From: Lachnospiraceae bacterium | Lineage (GTDB): Bacteria; Bacillota; Clostridia; Lachnospirales; Lachnospiraceae | Assembly (NCBI GenBank): GCA_030524665.1 | Contig: JAUNGL010000012.1 | Coordinates: forward strand, 1-39,097 | Reading direction: 5' to 3' | Length of the DNA: 39,097 nt | Part shown: positions 21,617-29,928 of the stretch, one piece after another | Layout: every line of letters begins with the position of its first letter | Numbering within the stretch: position 1 is the stretch's first letter | Notes under the pieces: generated by a model | What the model was told of the DNA's origin: nothing | Database searches by the model: none | What the model saw: only the letters and a program-made list of their open reading frames with translations | Program-made: the position numbers and the translations under genes

Positions 21617-23002
21617 ATGAGAGAACGATGTTTTCTGTGCGGAGGGCCACTTGTCGGCGGCCGCTGTATGGAGTGTGGACTGGACAATACGAAGAATGAT
21701 AAGAAATATCAGTTGAACACACATAATGCGAGCGGAGCACATTTTCACGAGGGAGACTGTGCGGACAATCTGAACCAGCCTAAGAAGCTGCACCGTAAAA
21801 AGAAAAAGACGGAGCAGAGAGAAGAGACTTTTGATTACCGGAAGCTTCTGGAACAGGAACGCCGGAAGGTACATGCGGGCAGCAGTTACCGGGCGAAAAA
21901 GTCTGTGAAAGAAACGGTATCAGGGAAAGCGAGCAGCGCTGACAGGCTGGCAGACAAAACGAAAAAAGATGTAACACGCAGTGGCAGTTCAGCCGCTGAC
22001 AGTGGGCGCAAGAACGGTTCCACGCGTGCAGGGAAAAAGAAAAACCGGCTTGGAACTATTTTGGTCATCCTTTTCCTGGCGTTTTCTTTTGCCGGGCCAC
22101 TTCTGGAACATATGGCAGACTGGCTGGATGAAATGCTGGAGGAGTTTGGTGGGTACGGTTTCGCAGAAGATGATCTCTTCCACTGGGAGGACGCTGAATG
22201 GGTGACGGAAGCGGAGGGAGCGGAATCGTTTGCACTCTCAGTGAGTCCGGGAGACAGTCTTGGTGAGCCGAATGAGGAATGGGAAAATAGCGCAGATTCC
22301 GGTGATGAGGATGAAATTTACGGCTATATCGGTCCCGGGGAAAATGGGGAAAAGCCGGAAGTGATCTCATATGAAGAGGATTCAGAGCGTTATCTGGAAG
22401 CCGTAGTAGAAAATGGAATGCTTACAGTCGGCTATGATATTCCGGCAGGGGCCTATCAGTTCCGGTGCGGTATAGATTCCACGGAATATAGTTCCGGTGA
22501 AGTTTGCTGGGTCGAAGGGAAGCAGGGGCAGTATCTTTTCCTGTATTCTCCGGAGGCGCAGAAATCGTATGAAGAAGTGATGGAGGAAGAGTGCGAATAT
22601 GCGGACTGTTCCCCGGAGGTTGTTCTGGAGGATAGGGATGTTTTGTTTATACAGGGATTTACGGACGGAAGTCTTGTCCTGTGCGGGGAGCAGAAAGCCG
22701 CAGCACCGCTGAGAAAACAACTTCCGCAGAATTTGTCCGGCAAAGTGGAAATAAATGGAGAGATGACCGCAGGTACTGATTTCGAGGCAGGTGTTTATGA
22801 TATTGTCCTTGAACGGGAAGATGCAGTGGCGTATGTGGTGCTCAGAAATGAGCAGGGGGTTCTGAGTGGGTTGTATCAGGAGGTCGGAATGACAGTTGAC
22901 AATGAGCAGCAGGCATACAGGCGTATTCCGCTCACGGAAGGGACAGAGCTGGTTCTGGAATACGGTGAAGCCGGGGATGCTGCACTCATACCGAGCTATT
23001 GA
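21617..23002 (+). CDS. Zinc-ribbon membrane protein of unknown function
   Basis: This is a 461-aa protein. An N-terminal zinc ribbon has Cys at residues 5, 8, 17 and 20 (CFLCGG...CMECG). A Lys/Arg/Ser-rich low-complexity linker covers 55-143, one membrane segment lies at about 145-162 (LGTILVILFLAFSFAG), and a long acidic extracytoplasmic part follows. The latter carries two similar beta modules, each with a glycine-alanine turn (VGYDIPAGAYQFRC and AGTDFEAGVYDIVL). GGGGGAG precedes the ATG at 21617; the longer frame from 21581 has no site. Zinc ribbon plus single membrane segment suggests a cell-surface or envelope sensor, and I do not recognise a named family. It is in the aspS-gat run but is unlikely to be part of tRNA charging. 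Confidence 0.7.
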   Translation: MRERCFLCGGPLVGGRCMECGLDNTKNDKKYQLNTHNASGAHFHEGDCADNLNQPKKLHRKKKKTEQREETFDYRKLLEQERRKVHAGSSYRAKKSVKETVSGKASSADRLADKTKKDVTRSGSSAADSGRKNGSTRAGKKKNRLGTILVILFLAFSFAGPLLEHMADWLDEMLEEFGGYGFAEDDLFHWEDAEWVTEAEGAESFALSVSPGDSLGEPNEEWENSADSGDEDEIYGYIGPGENGEKPEVISYEEDSERYLEAVVENGMLTVGYDIPAGAYQFRCGIDSTEYSSGEVCWVEGKQGQYLFLYSPEAQKSYEEVMEEECEYADCSPEVVLEDRDVLFIQGFTDGSLVLCGEQKAAAPLRKQLPQNLSGKVEINGEMTAGTDFEAGVYDIVLEREDAVAYVVLRNEQGVLSGLYQEVGMTVDNEQQAYRRIPLTEGTELVLEYGEAGDAALIPSY

Positions 23003-23185
23003 AACGGTATGGCAAATGACACAGGGAGACAGACAGTGTCTGAACAGCAGGGTTGTATCATCGGTATCCGGTTACAGAGCCGCGAAGCGGGAAAAGGGAG
23101 CTGCTGGATCATGAAGACCGGATGAATGGGAGGGATCGGTACCCTGCATTTCAATACATGACAGTTTAAAAGAAAGGGTAAAGCA

Positions 23186-23479
23186 ATGGCAAATGTGATC
23201 AGTGACGAGACGATGGAATATGTTGGTATTCTGGCGAAGCTGGAGCTTTCTGATGAACAGAAGGAACAGGCGAAGAAGGATATGGAACGTATGCTGGATT
23301 ATATTGATAAATTAAATGAGCTGGATACTTCCGCAGTGGAGCCGATGTCACACGTGTTCCCGGTGAACAATGTGTTCCGGGAGGACGAGGTAACGAACGG
23401 TGATGACAGAGAATCAATTCTGAAGAATGCCCCGGCGCAGAAGGAAGGATCATTTAAGGTTCCGAAGACTGTAGAGTAG
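23186..23479 (+). CDS. gatC: Asp-tRNA-Asn/Glu-tRNA-Gln amidotransferase subunit C
   Basis: This 97-aa helical subunit wraps around GatA and links it to GatB. It has the family pattern: [25 protein letters not shown] followed by [30 protein letters not shown]. It is a typical full length. AAAGGG lies upstream of the ATG. GatC, GatA and GatB follow each other here in the standard order, 79 bp and 1 bp apart. Confidence 0.95.
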   Translation: MANVISDETMEYVGILAKLELSDEQKEQAKKDMERMLDYIDKLNELDTSAVEPMSHVFPVNNVFREDEVTNGDDRESILKNAPAQKEGSFKVPKTVE

Positions 23480-23558
23480 GGCAGGGAGCCGGAATCAGCC
23501 GTGTTGATTTTGGAAAAAGGCGGAAGGAACGCCAGTATGACAGGAAAGGACGACAGAA

Positions 23559-25037
23559 ATGCAGATAACCAAAATGACTGCCCTGGAGCTGGGCAGGAAA
23601 ATTAAGCAGAGAGAGATCTCTGTGACGGAAGCGGTACAGTCATCGCTCGATCAGATTGGGGCGGTAGACGGTACGCTGAACTGTTTTGTGACGGTAGATG
23701 CGGACGGCGCGCTGGAACAGGCAAAGCGCGTACAGCAGGCGATAGACGAAGGGAAGCTGGATACACCGCTTGCAGGTGTTCCGGTCGGAATCAAGGACAA
23801 TATGTGTACGGAAGGACTGCTGACCACCTGCAGTTCGAAGATCCTGTACAATTTTAAGCCTACTTACACGGCAGAGGCAGTGCTGAATCTGCAGCAGGCG
23901 GGCGCCGTGATCGTGGGAAAGACGAACATGGATGAGTTTGCGATGGGAAGCACGACAGAGACCTCTGCATTCGGTGTGACGCGCAATCCGTGGAATACAG
24001 CGCATGTGCCAGGCGGTTCTTCCGGCGGAAGCTGTGCAGCTGTTGCAGCCGGAGAAGTTCCGTATACACTCGGTTCCGATACGGGCGGTTCGATTCGACA
24101 GCCGAGTTCATTCTGCGGTGTGACGGGACTGAAGCCGACATACGGTACGGTATCGCGCTATGGGCTGATTGCGTACGGTTCCTCTCTGGACCAGATCGGT
24201 CCGGTTGCTAAGGATGTCTCGGACTGCGCGGCGATTCTGGAGACAATCGCTTCTTATGATAAAAAAGACAGTACGTCGGTAAAACGCGAGGATTGCTGCT
24301 TTACCTCTGCTCTGACAGATGATGTCAAAGGCATGAAGATCGGAATTCCTTCCGATTATCTCGGAGCCGGTTTGGATGAAGAGGTAAAACAGGGGATTCT
24401 GAAGGCTGCCGATGTGCTGAAAGCGAAGGGCGCCATTGTGGAGGAGTTTGATTTAAGTCTTGTGGAGTATGCGATTCCGGCTTATTACGTCATTGCTTCC
24501 GCAGAGGCAAGTTCGAATCTTTCAAGATTTGATGGTGTGAAGTACGGTTACCGTGCAGCGGAATATGAAGGGCTGCACAATATGTACAAGAGAAGTCGTT
24601 CCGAGGGCTTCGGCGAAGAGGTGAAGCGCCGCATCATGCTCGGTTCCTTCGTGTTGAGTTCCGGTTATTACGATGCCTATTATCTGAAAGCACTGCGCAC
24701 GAAAGCGCTGATCAAGCAGGCGTTTGACCGTGCGTTTGAAAAATACGATGTGATCCTCGGCCCGGCGGCACCGACGACGGCGCCGGAGCTGGGCAAGAGT
24801 CTGAGCGATCCGCTCAAGATGTATCTGGGTGATATTTATACGATCTCTGTGAACCTTGCAGGCTTGCCGGGTATGACGGTTCCGTGCGGGCTGGATTCCA
24901 GGGGGCTTCCGATCGGTGTCCAGCTGATCGGTGACTGCTTCCAGGAAAAGAAAATCATCCGTGCAGCTTACGCATATGAGCAGGACAGAGGGGCCTGGGA
25001 GATGGCGCCGATTGCATCGCAGAAAGGGGGAATCTGA
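23559..25037 (+). CDS. gatA: Asp/Glu-tRNA amidotransferase subunit A (amidase)
   Basis: This 492-aa amidase-signature enzyme releases ammonia from glutamine to amidate the misacylated tRNA. The Ser-cisSer-Lys triad is visible: K in PVGIKDNM (near residue 79), the GGSSGGS loop (near 153) and the catalytic Ser in GSDTGGSIRQPSSFCG (near 177). The ATG follows AAAGGA by about 9 nt. The next gene, gatB, starts two bases after its stop. All motifs are complete. Confidence 0.96.
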   Translation: MQITKMTALELGRKIKQREISVTEAVQSSLDQIGAVDGTLNCFVTVDADGALEQAKRVQQAIDEGKLDTPLAGVPVGIKDNMCTEGLLTTCSSKILYNFKPTYTAEAVLNLQQAGAVIVGKTNMDEFAMGSTTETSAFGVTRNPWNTAHVPGGSSGGSCAAVAAGEVPYTLGSDTGGSIRQPSSFCGVTGLKPTYGTVSRYGLIAYGSSLDQIGPVAKDVSDCAAILETIASYDKKDSTSVKREDCCFTSALTDDVKGMKIGIPSDYLGAGLDEEVKQGILKAADVLKAKGAIVEEFDLSLVEYAIPAYYVIASAEASSNLSRFDGVKYGYRAAEYEGLHNMYKRSRSEGFGEEVKRRIMLGSFVLSSGYYDAYYLKALRTKALIKQAFDRAFEKYDVILGPAAPTTAPELGKSLSDPLKMYLGDIYTISVNLAGLPGMTVPCGLDSRGLPIGVQLIGDCFQEKKIIRAAYAYEQDRGAWEMAPIASQKGGI

Positions 25038-25038
25038 A

Positions 25039-26472
25039 ATGGCAAAACAGTATGAGACCGTCATCGGACTTGAAGTTCATGTAGAGCTTGCGACAAAGAC
25101 GAAGATATTCTGTGGCTGTTCCACTGCGTTCGGAGGAGCGCCGAATACCCATACGTGTCCGGTCTGCACCGGAATGCCGGGTTCCCTTCCGGTATTGAAT
25201 AAAAAAGTTGTGGAGCTGGCACTGGCCGTCGGACTTGCGACCAACTGCAAGATTCATCAGTACTGCAAATTTGACCGGAAGAATTATTTCTACCCGGATA
25301 ATCCGCAGAACTATCAGATTTCACAGCTTTACCTGCCGATCTGTTATGAGGGCGGAATTGAGATTGAGACGCCTGCAGGCAAGAAGGTCATCGGTATCCA
25401 CGAGATCCATATGGAAGAGGATGCCGGCAAGCTGATCCATGATGAATGGGAGGACTGCTCACTAGTCGATTACAACCGAAGCGGTGTACCGCTGATTGAG
25501 ATTGTATCCGAGCCAGACATGAGAAGCGCAGAGGAGGTTATTGCATATCTGGATAAGCTGCGCCTGATCATACAGTATCTTGGGGCTTCTGACTGTAAGC
25601 TGCAGGAAGGATCGATGCGTGCCGATGTGAACCTGTCCGTCCGTGAGGTCGGCGCCCGGGAATTTGGTACAAGAACAGAAATGAAGAACCTGAACTCCTT
25701 TAAGGCGATTGCGCGCGCCATTGAGGGAGAGCGTGCACGCCAGATTGAGCTGATTGAGGAAGGAAAGAAGGTCATTCAGGAGACACGCCGCTGGGATGAC
25801 AATAAAGAAGCTTCTCATCCGATGCGTTCCAAGGAGGATGCGCAGGATTACCGTTACTTCCCGGACCCGGATCTGGTTCCGGTGATCATCAGTGACGAGT
25901 GGCTGCAGGAAGTACGTGACCGCCAGCCGGAGCTTCGGACAGAGAAGCTTGCACGGTACAAAGCAGAGTTCGATATCCCGGATTACGATGCGGGTATCCT
26001 GACTGAAACGAAACAGATGGCAGACTTGTTTGAGCAGACGACCGCCATCTGCCATAAGCCTAAAAAAGTATCCAACTGGCTGATGGGTGAGACACTCCGC
26101 CTGCTGAAAGAAGAGGGAAAAGAGCCGGATGAGCTGGATTTCTCACCGGAGAACCTCGCAAAGCTGATCGAACTGACGGAGGCGGGAACCATCAATCAGA
26201 CCGTTGCGAAGGAAGTATTCGAAAAAATCTTCCGCGAGGATATCGATCCGGAAAAAGATGTAGAAGAGCATGGCCTGAAGACCGTCAACGATGCGGGTGA
26301 GCTGCGCAGAATCGTGGAGGAAGTCATTGCTTCCAACCCGCAGTCCGTCAGCGATTACCGCGGCGGCAAGGCAAAAGCACTTGGTTTCCTTGTGGGTCAG
26401 ACGATGAAAGCAATGAAAGGAAAAGCAAATCCGGGAGCCGTGAATCAAATGCTGAAGGAGCTGCTTGGATAA
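25039..26472 (+). CDS. gatB: Asp/Glu-tRNA amidotransferase subunit B
   Basis: This 477-aa protein binds the tRNA acceptor end and activates the Asp/Glu carboxyl group as a phosphate. Kinase-like motifs are seen (IGLEVHVELATKTKIFCGCS, HEIHMEEDAGKL, RSGVPLIEIVSEPD, MKNLNSF). Zinc-type Cys residues occur in FCGCS and CPVC. The C-terminal tail domain ends in LGFLVGQTMKAMKGKANP. Start at 25039 with AAAGGGGG upstream. With AspRS this completes tRNA-dependent asparagine formation. A strong terminator follows. Confidence 0.97.
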   Translation: MAKQYETVIGLEVHVELATKTKIFCGCSTAFGGAPNTHTCPVCTGMPGSLPVLNKKVVELALAVGLATNCKIHQYCKFDRKNYFYPDNPQNYQISQLYLPICYEGGIEIETPAGKKVIGIHEIHMEEDAGKLIHDEWEDCSLVDYNRSGVPLIEIVSEPDMRSAEEVIAYLDKLRLIIQYLGASDCKLQEGSMRADVNLSVREVGAREFGTRTEMKNLNSFKAIARAIEGERARQIELIEEGKKVIQETRRWDDNKEASHPMRSKEDAQDYRYFPDPDLVPVIISDEWLQEVRDRQPELRTEKLARYKAEFDIPDYDAGILTETKQMADLFEQTTAICHKPKKVSNWLMGETLRLLKEEGKEPDELDFSPENLAKLIELTEAGTINQTVAKEVFEKIFREDIDPEKDVEEHGLKTVNDAGELRRIVEEVIASNPQSVSDYRGGKAKALGFLVGQTMKAMKGKANPGAVNQMLKELLG

Positions 26473-26485
26473 CAAGAGATTCATT

Positions 26486-26523
26486 AAAAAGGCGGTCAGT
26501 CCTGAGTGGGCTGACCGCCTTTC
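26486..26523 (+). terminator. Terminator after gatB
   Basis: Perfect GC-rich arms GGCGGTCAG (26491-26499) and CTGACCGCC (26511-26519), preceded by AAAAA and followed by TTTTC. Confidence 0.9.
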
Positions 26524-26549
26524 AAAATAGGGAGAAGGATTGCTGTGAT

Positions 26550-27512
26550 TTAATTTTCCATACTTATTTTGTTGTAGATGGAATCGCAGTCATACTCAGG
26601 AGCAAACTCAGCGGCTGCTTTGCAGAGCGGCTGAATCACATCCATCTCTTCCTCCAGTTCGTCGGAGATTTGTTCGATGGATTTGCCTTTCCGTAGTTTT
26701 TTGCAGATCATTTCCAGTAGTTTTCGTTTCTCACCTTCCGTACGGCCCTCTATTCTTCCCTCATTTACCAACATTTGTCCGAGTCGCGTCATTTTGATTC
26801 CCTCCATAATCTCATTCATTTCCATTGAATCTAAAAATTTTTCAGCCATTGCATATATCACCGCTTCTATTTTATTAATGACAGATTTGTCAACAGTTTC
26901 TGCTTTCCCGGTAATCAGAAATGCAGCTTTGATTCTGTCCTTCTGAGCCATTTTCCCGTCCATCAGAAGACACAAGGTTAAAGGAACAAGATCTTTCTTG
27001 CTTAGCGTTTCTCCGGAATTTACTTTTTGAAGCAGGTTTTGAATCAGCACATCTCCATTCTGTTCCTTCATGATAATGGGCAGGATACGGTAGGTGTTAG
27101 CACCTTCGGTAAAGCTGGTCATCGGGTTTTTGATTTTACCGGAAAACAGGACGTATGTGCTGACTTCTACATTGTGATAGTAACTGATTGTGGCTTCATA
27201 AGCACGAAAGCGTTTTAATCCTTTCAACCCTTCGTTCTTGCTTTGAAACTCGAAGGGTTTCCAGGTTCCGTCTTCCATTATAAGGTTGAAATCCTGATAA
27301 AGCTTATGAAGTTCCAACTGTACAGACTCCGTAGGGGCAAAACCAGCTACCTTCCCTTCGATGCCGAGATAGGGCAGAAGTTCGTCGGCGAAAAACTGCA
27401 TGGATACCTTTAGAGCGGCATCTTCGTATGGTATGCCGCTGCCTGTCTGGACGGGCGTGTGTTCCTGGGAAAAGCTTTCCGGTAATCCGGTGTTTTTGAT
27501 TTCATTTTCCAT
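26550..27512 (-). CDS. Rpn family (YhgA-like, PD-(D/E)XK) nuclease
   Basis: This is a 320-aa protein of the Rpn/PDDEXK_2 group, related to transposase-associated nucleases. The catalytic region is NLIMEDGTWKPFEFQSKN (D/E and ExQ pattern), followed by the RFRAYEATISYY motif. The second half is helical, with a charged glycine-Arg stretch NEGRIEGRTEGEKRKLLEM near residues 258-276. In E. coli, Rpn proteins stimulate RecA-independent recombination and act as endonucleases. The start at 27512 (MENEIK) follows AAGGA by 7 nt; an earlier ATG at 27536 lacks a site. Such genes occur as multicopy accessory genes in Lachnospiraceae. A target is not known here. Confidence 0.8.
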   Translation of the reverse strand: MENEIKNTGLPESFSQEHTPVQTGSGIPYEDAALKVSMQFFADELLPYLGIEGKVAGFAPTESVQLELHKLYQDFNLIMEDGTWKPFEFQSKNEGLKGLKRFRAYEATISYYHNVEVSTYVLFSGKIKNPMTSFTEGANTYRILPIIMKEQNGDVLIQNLLQKVNSGETLSKKDLVPLTLCLLMDGKMAQKDRIKAAFLITGKAETVDKSVINKIEAVIYAMAEKFLDSMEMNEIMEGIKMTRLGQMLVNEGRIEGRTEGEKRKLLEMICKKLRKGKSIEQISDELEEEMDVIQPLCKAAAEFAPEYDCDSIYNKISMEN

Positions 27513-27557
27513 ATAGCTGTCCTTTCTGTAAGCCATACAGAGAAATTATCTATTGTT

Positions 27558-27586
27558 ACTATATCAGAAAAAGATAATACAGACAA
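27558..27586 (-). promoter_or_regulatory. Promoter of the Rpn-type nuclease gene
   Basis: On the minus strand, -35 TTGTCT (27586-27581) and -10 TATAGT (27563-27558) are 17 bp apart, about 45 bp upstream of the preferred start. Confidence 0.55.
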
Positions 27587-28103
27587 TGTTTTTTTACTGA
27601 GTTGTTATGATGTGTATGACTAATAGTTTGTGGATGCTTAAAGCAGAATAGATGAATCCAATGTTGTAAACTGAAATAAGATAAGATATTATATAAGTGA
27701 ATTGTGATAATTTCTCAATATAGCTAATTGCCTGTTTTTATAGTTTATATTATAATGCATAAAATGTAAACAAAATAATTATAAATATTATGTAATATAA
27801 TATTATATATGATGCATATAATGAATGAAAATATTGGAGTTTGTGCGGAAGGAAATGAATGTATGTTGTATTTATAAATAATGAGAAGCGGAGATTTTCT
27901 GCTGTTGAAAGAGGAGAGTTTGAATATATTTACATGCGGAGATTTTGATTATTGGTAAGTGGGAGACATGATATGGAGAAAAAGGAAATCAGAATGCTGA
28001 CAGAACAGTTTCCAATTCTGAGAGTCATTCAGGGTGTTCAGGTGCATTTGTGCACCTGAATCCCGAGTTTTGTGTATCTGGGGTAAGGAAAAAAGATGTG
28101 ATA
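27587..28103. other. AT-rich stretch with no supported gene
   Basis: This is a marked low-GC stretch, especially 27690-27840, between the Rpn gene and the zinc-ribbon gene. Two very short frames with plausible ribosome sites exist: 27859-27948 (29 codons) and 27973-28059 (28 codons). The second ends inside the perfect hairpin CAGGTGCA-TTTG-TGCACCTG (28039-28058). Neither resembles a known protein. It may hold decayed sequence or a small RNA. Confidence 0.4.
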
Positions 28104-28132
28104 TTCTCAAAATCTGGTTTTCATAGTATAAT
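28104..28132 (+). promoter_or_regulatory. Promoter before the zinc-ribbon gene
   Basis: TTCTCA (28104-28109) and a perfect TATAAT (28127-28132) are 17 bp apart. The leader of about 105 nt contains a CGGCTG/CAGCCG pair (about 28145-28188) of unknown meaning. Confidence 0.5.
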
Positions 28133-28244
28133 AGTTCAGGAATTCGGCTGGATGGATGCCTTAACAGGATTCGGTCAATCTGTCAGCCGGGAGTCGCATC
28201 TATTTCGCAGTGAGTGATAATTACTATATTGGAGGATCATGATT

Positions 28245-28511
28245 ATGTATTATGTACCGGATGGAACAAAGGTTTGCGGATTTTATGAATGTCAGGAGTG
28301 TGGGACACGGTTTCTGGCACTGCAGATAGCACCCAGCATTGTGTGTCCGTATTGTGGTGAGGAAGTTGATCTGGAAATTGGGCCGGATGAAGAGATGCCG
28401 GAAATCAAAGAGACAGCGATGCTGCTCGGAGTCGTGGAGGGAGACGAAGTGGAAAAGATGGACAGTCTTCTCAGCCTGGCGGTTACCGGTGGGGATTTTG
28501 GCTGGATCTGA
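28245..28511 (+). CDS. Small zinc-ribbon protein
   Basis: This 88-aa acidic protein has two CxxC pairs (CQECG and CPYCG, about 20 residues apart), the layout of a rubredoxin-like zinc ribbon. The rest is DEEMPEIKE-rich, with a Leu-rich C-terminal third. The ATG at 28245 (MYYVPD) is favoured over 28239 because GGAGG is then 9 nt away. It is probably a cytoplasmic metal-binding adaptor. I do not recognise a named family. Confidence 0.75.
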   Translation: MYYVPDGTKVCGFYECQECGTRFLALQIAPSIVCPYCGEEVDLEIGPDEEMPEIKETAMLLGVVEGDEVEKMDSLLSLAVTGGDFGWI

Positions 28512-28562
28512 GCCTTTATAATATTATAGAAGAAACTGTCATAATCCGGAAGGAGGATTCAG

Positions 28563-29159
28563 ATGAAAGAAATTGTATTTGTTACAGATTTCGTGTGCCC
28601 ATATTGTCTGGTTGCCAAAGCTGCGCTGGAGGAAGCCTTGAAGGAGATGGGAATTGCAGCGAGGATACGGATGCAGCCGCTGGAACTGACAGAAGAGCCG
28701 AAAGCAAGGGTGGATACGTATCATGATGAAAAAAGAAAAAGCCGCTATCAGATTCTGGAAGTGCCTGCGAAGCAGCTCGGGCTGAATATGAAATTTCCTC
28801 CGGCTGTTTCTCCGCGGCCTTATACGAGGCTCGCATTTGAGGGCTGGTATTTTGCCGCGGAGAAAGGCTGTGGTGATGCTTACAGTGACCTGATTTACCG
28901 CGCATATTTTATTGACGAAAAGGACATCGGTGAACTGGAAGTGCTGGCTGAACTGGCAGGAAGTATCGGACTGGATCAGAAGGAGTTCAGGGAGGCACTT
29001 ATGTCCGGTATTTATTCTGCAAGAGAAAAAGAAGCGGTTTCTTATTCGAAAAATGTACTGAAAGTGTCAGGTGTTCCGGCTGTTTATATCGATGGAGAAA
29101 AGATTGAAATTGAAGAGTATACAAAAGAAGAAATGGTTCGGATATTATTTACAAAATAA
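28563..29159 (+). CDS. DsbA-family thioredoxin-fold oxidoreductase
   Basis: This 198-aa protein has no signal peptide. The active site CPYC (residues 11-14: FVCPYCLVAKAAL) and a late cis-Pro segment GVPAVYIDGEKIEI mark the DSBA/FrnE fold. A helical insertion lies in between. Cytoplasmic FrnE-like proteins are linked to oxidative stress and disulfide exchange, while the related chromene isomerases lack the second Cys. The substrate here is unknown. AAGGAGG lies upstream of the ATG. It may share the transcript of the zinc-ribbon gene 51 bp upstream; TATAATATTATA (about 28517-28528) in the gap could also be a -10 region. Confidence 0.8.
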   Translation: MKEIVFVTDFVCPYCLVAKAALEEALKEMGIAARIRMQPLELTEEPKARVDTYHDEKRKSRYQILEVPAKQLGLNMKFPPAVSPRPYTRLAFEGWYFAAEKGCGDAYSDLIYRAYFIDEKDIGELEVLAELAGSIGLDQKEFREALMSGIYSAREKEAVSYSKNVLKVSGVPAVYIDGEKIEIEEYTKEEMVRILFTK

Positions 29160-29391
29160 AACAGGATTCATCCATGCGGTGCGATTGCCTGTGAATTATA
29201 ACCAAAACTGGACCTGGAAGAAAGTTACAGGACTGTTGATATGAGAATAGAGAAATACTGAGAATATCATACAGTTTATATTAAAATCGGATGGAAGATG
29301 CCGATTCCCGCTCTTTAAATAACCAAGACCGGCTGGAAATAAATTTGCTTTGACGGAAGGAATACAGATAAAAGATAAGGAGTATCAGAAT

Positions 29392-29886
29392 ATGGAAATT
29401 GAACGGAAATGGATGGTAAATGGCTGGCCGGCGGACCTGCCGCTGCTTGAGACGTATCAGATGGATCAGGGCTATATCAGTGTAAGACCAACGGTCCGCA
29501 TTCGCAGGGAAGCGAAACGGGGCGGAAACACAGAGCTGATTCTGTGTTTTAAGGGAGCACCGAGCGCGGATGGATTGAGCCGCCAGGAGATTGAGACGAA
29601 GATTGATGAGGAGTTGTTCGGTAAGCTGGAAGCTTTGATCGGCAAACCGCTGATCAGCAAAGAACGACGGACATATCTCTTGTCCGATGGGAAACATCTG
29701 GAGGTGAATTGTGTGGATGAAGGCATGCCGACTGCATTTTGGTATGCGGAAATTGAATTCCGGACAGAAGCAGAAGCAACGGGGTGGAAGGCAGAAGCGG
29801 TCGGTCTTGGAAATTATCTGGATGATGAATGTACCGGGAAGCCGGGATCGAGTATGGGTGACTATTGGGAGCAGACGAGGGGATAA
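29392..29886 (+). CDS. CYTH-domain (triphosphate tunnel) protein
   Basis: This 164-aa protein has the ExExK signature right at the start (residues 2-6, EIERK) and a basic RIRREAKR segment. A later EIETKID stretch and the C-terminal YAEIEFRTEAEA complete the alternating charged strands of the tunnel. Members hydrolyse inorganic triphosphate or similar substrates with metal ions, but the activity is unknown here. The start at 29392 has AAGGAG 9 nt upstream; the longer frame from 29350 would spoil the typical MEIERK start. It is followed by the choloylglycine-hydrolase gene, possibly in one transcript. Confidence 0.85.
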   Translation: MEIERKWMVNGWPADLPLLETYQMDQGYISVRPTVRIRREAKRGGNTELILCFKGAPSADGLSRQEIETKIDEELFGKLEALIGKPLISKERRTYLLSDGKHLEVNCVDEGMPTAFWYAEIEFRTEAEATGWKAEAVGLGNYLDDECTGKPGSSMGDYWEQTRG

Positions 29887-29928
29887 GAACGATTGCTGCT
29901 ATTCATGATCAGGAGGAGGTGTTTCAAA

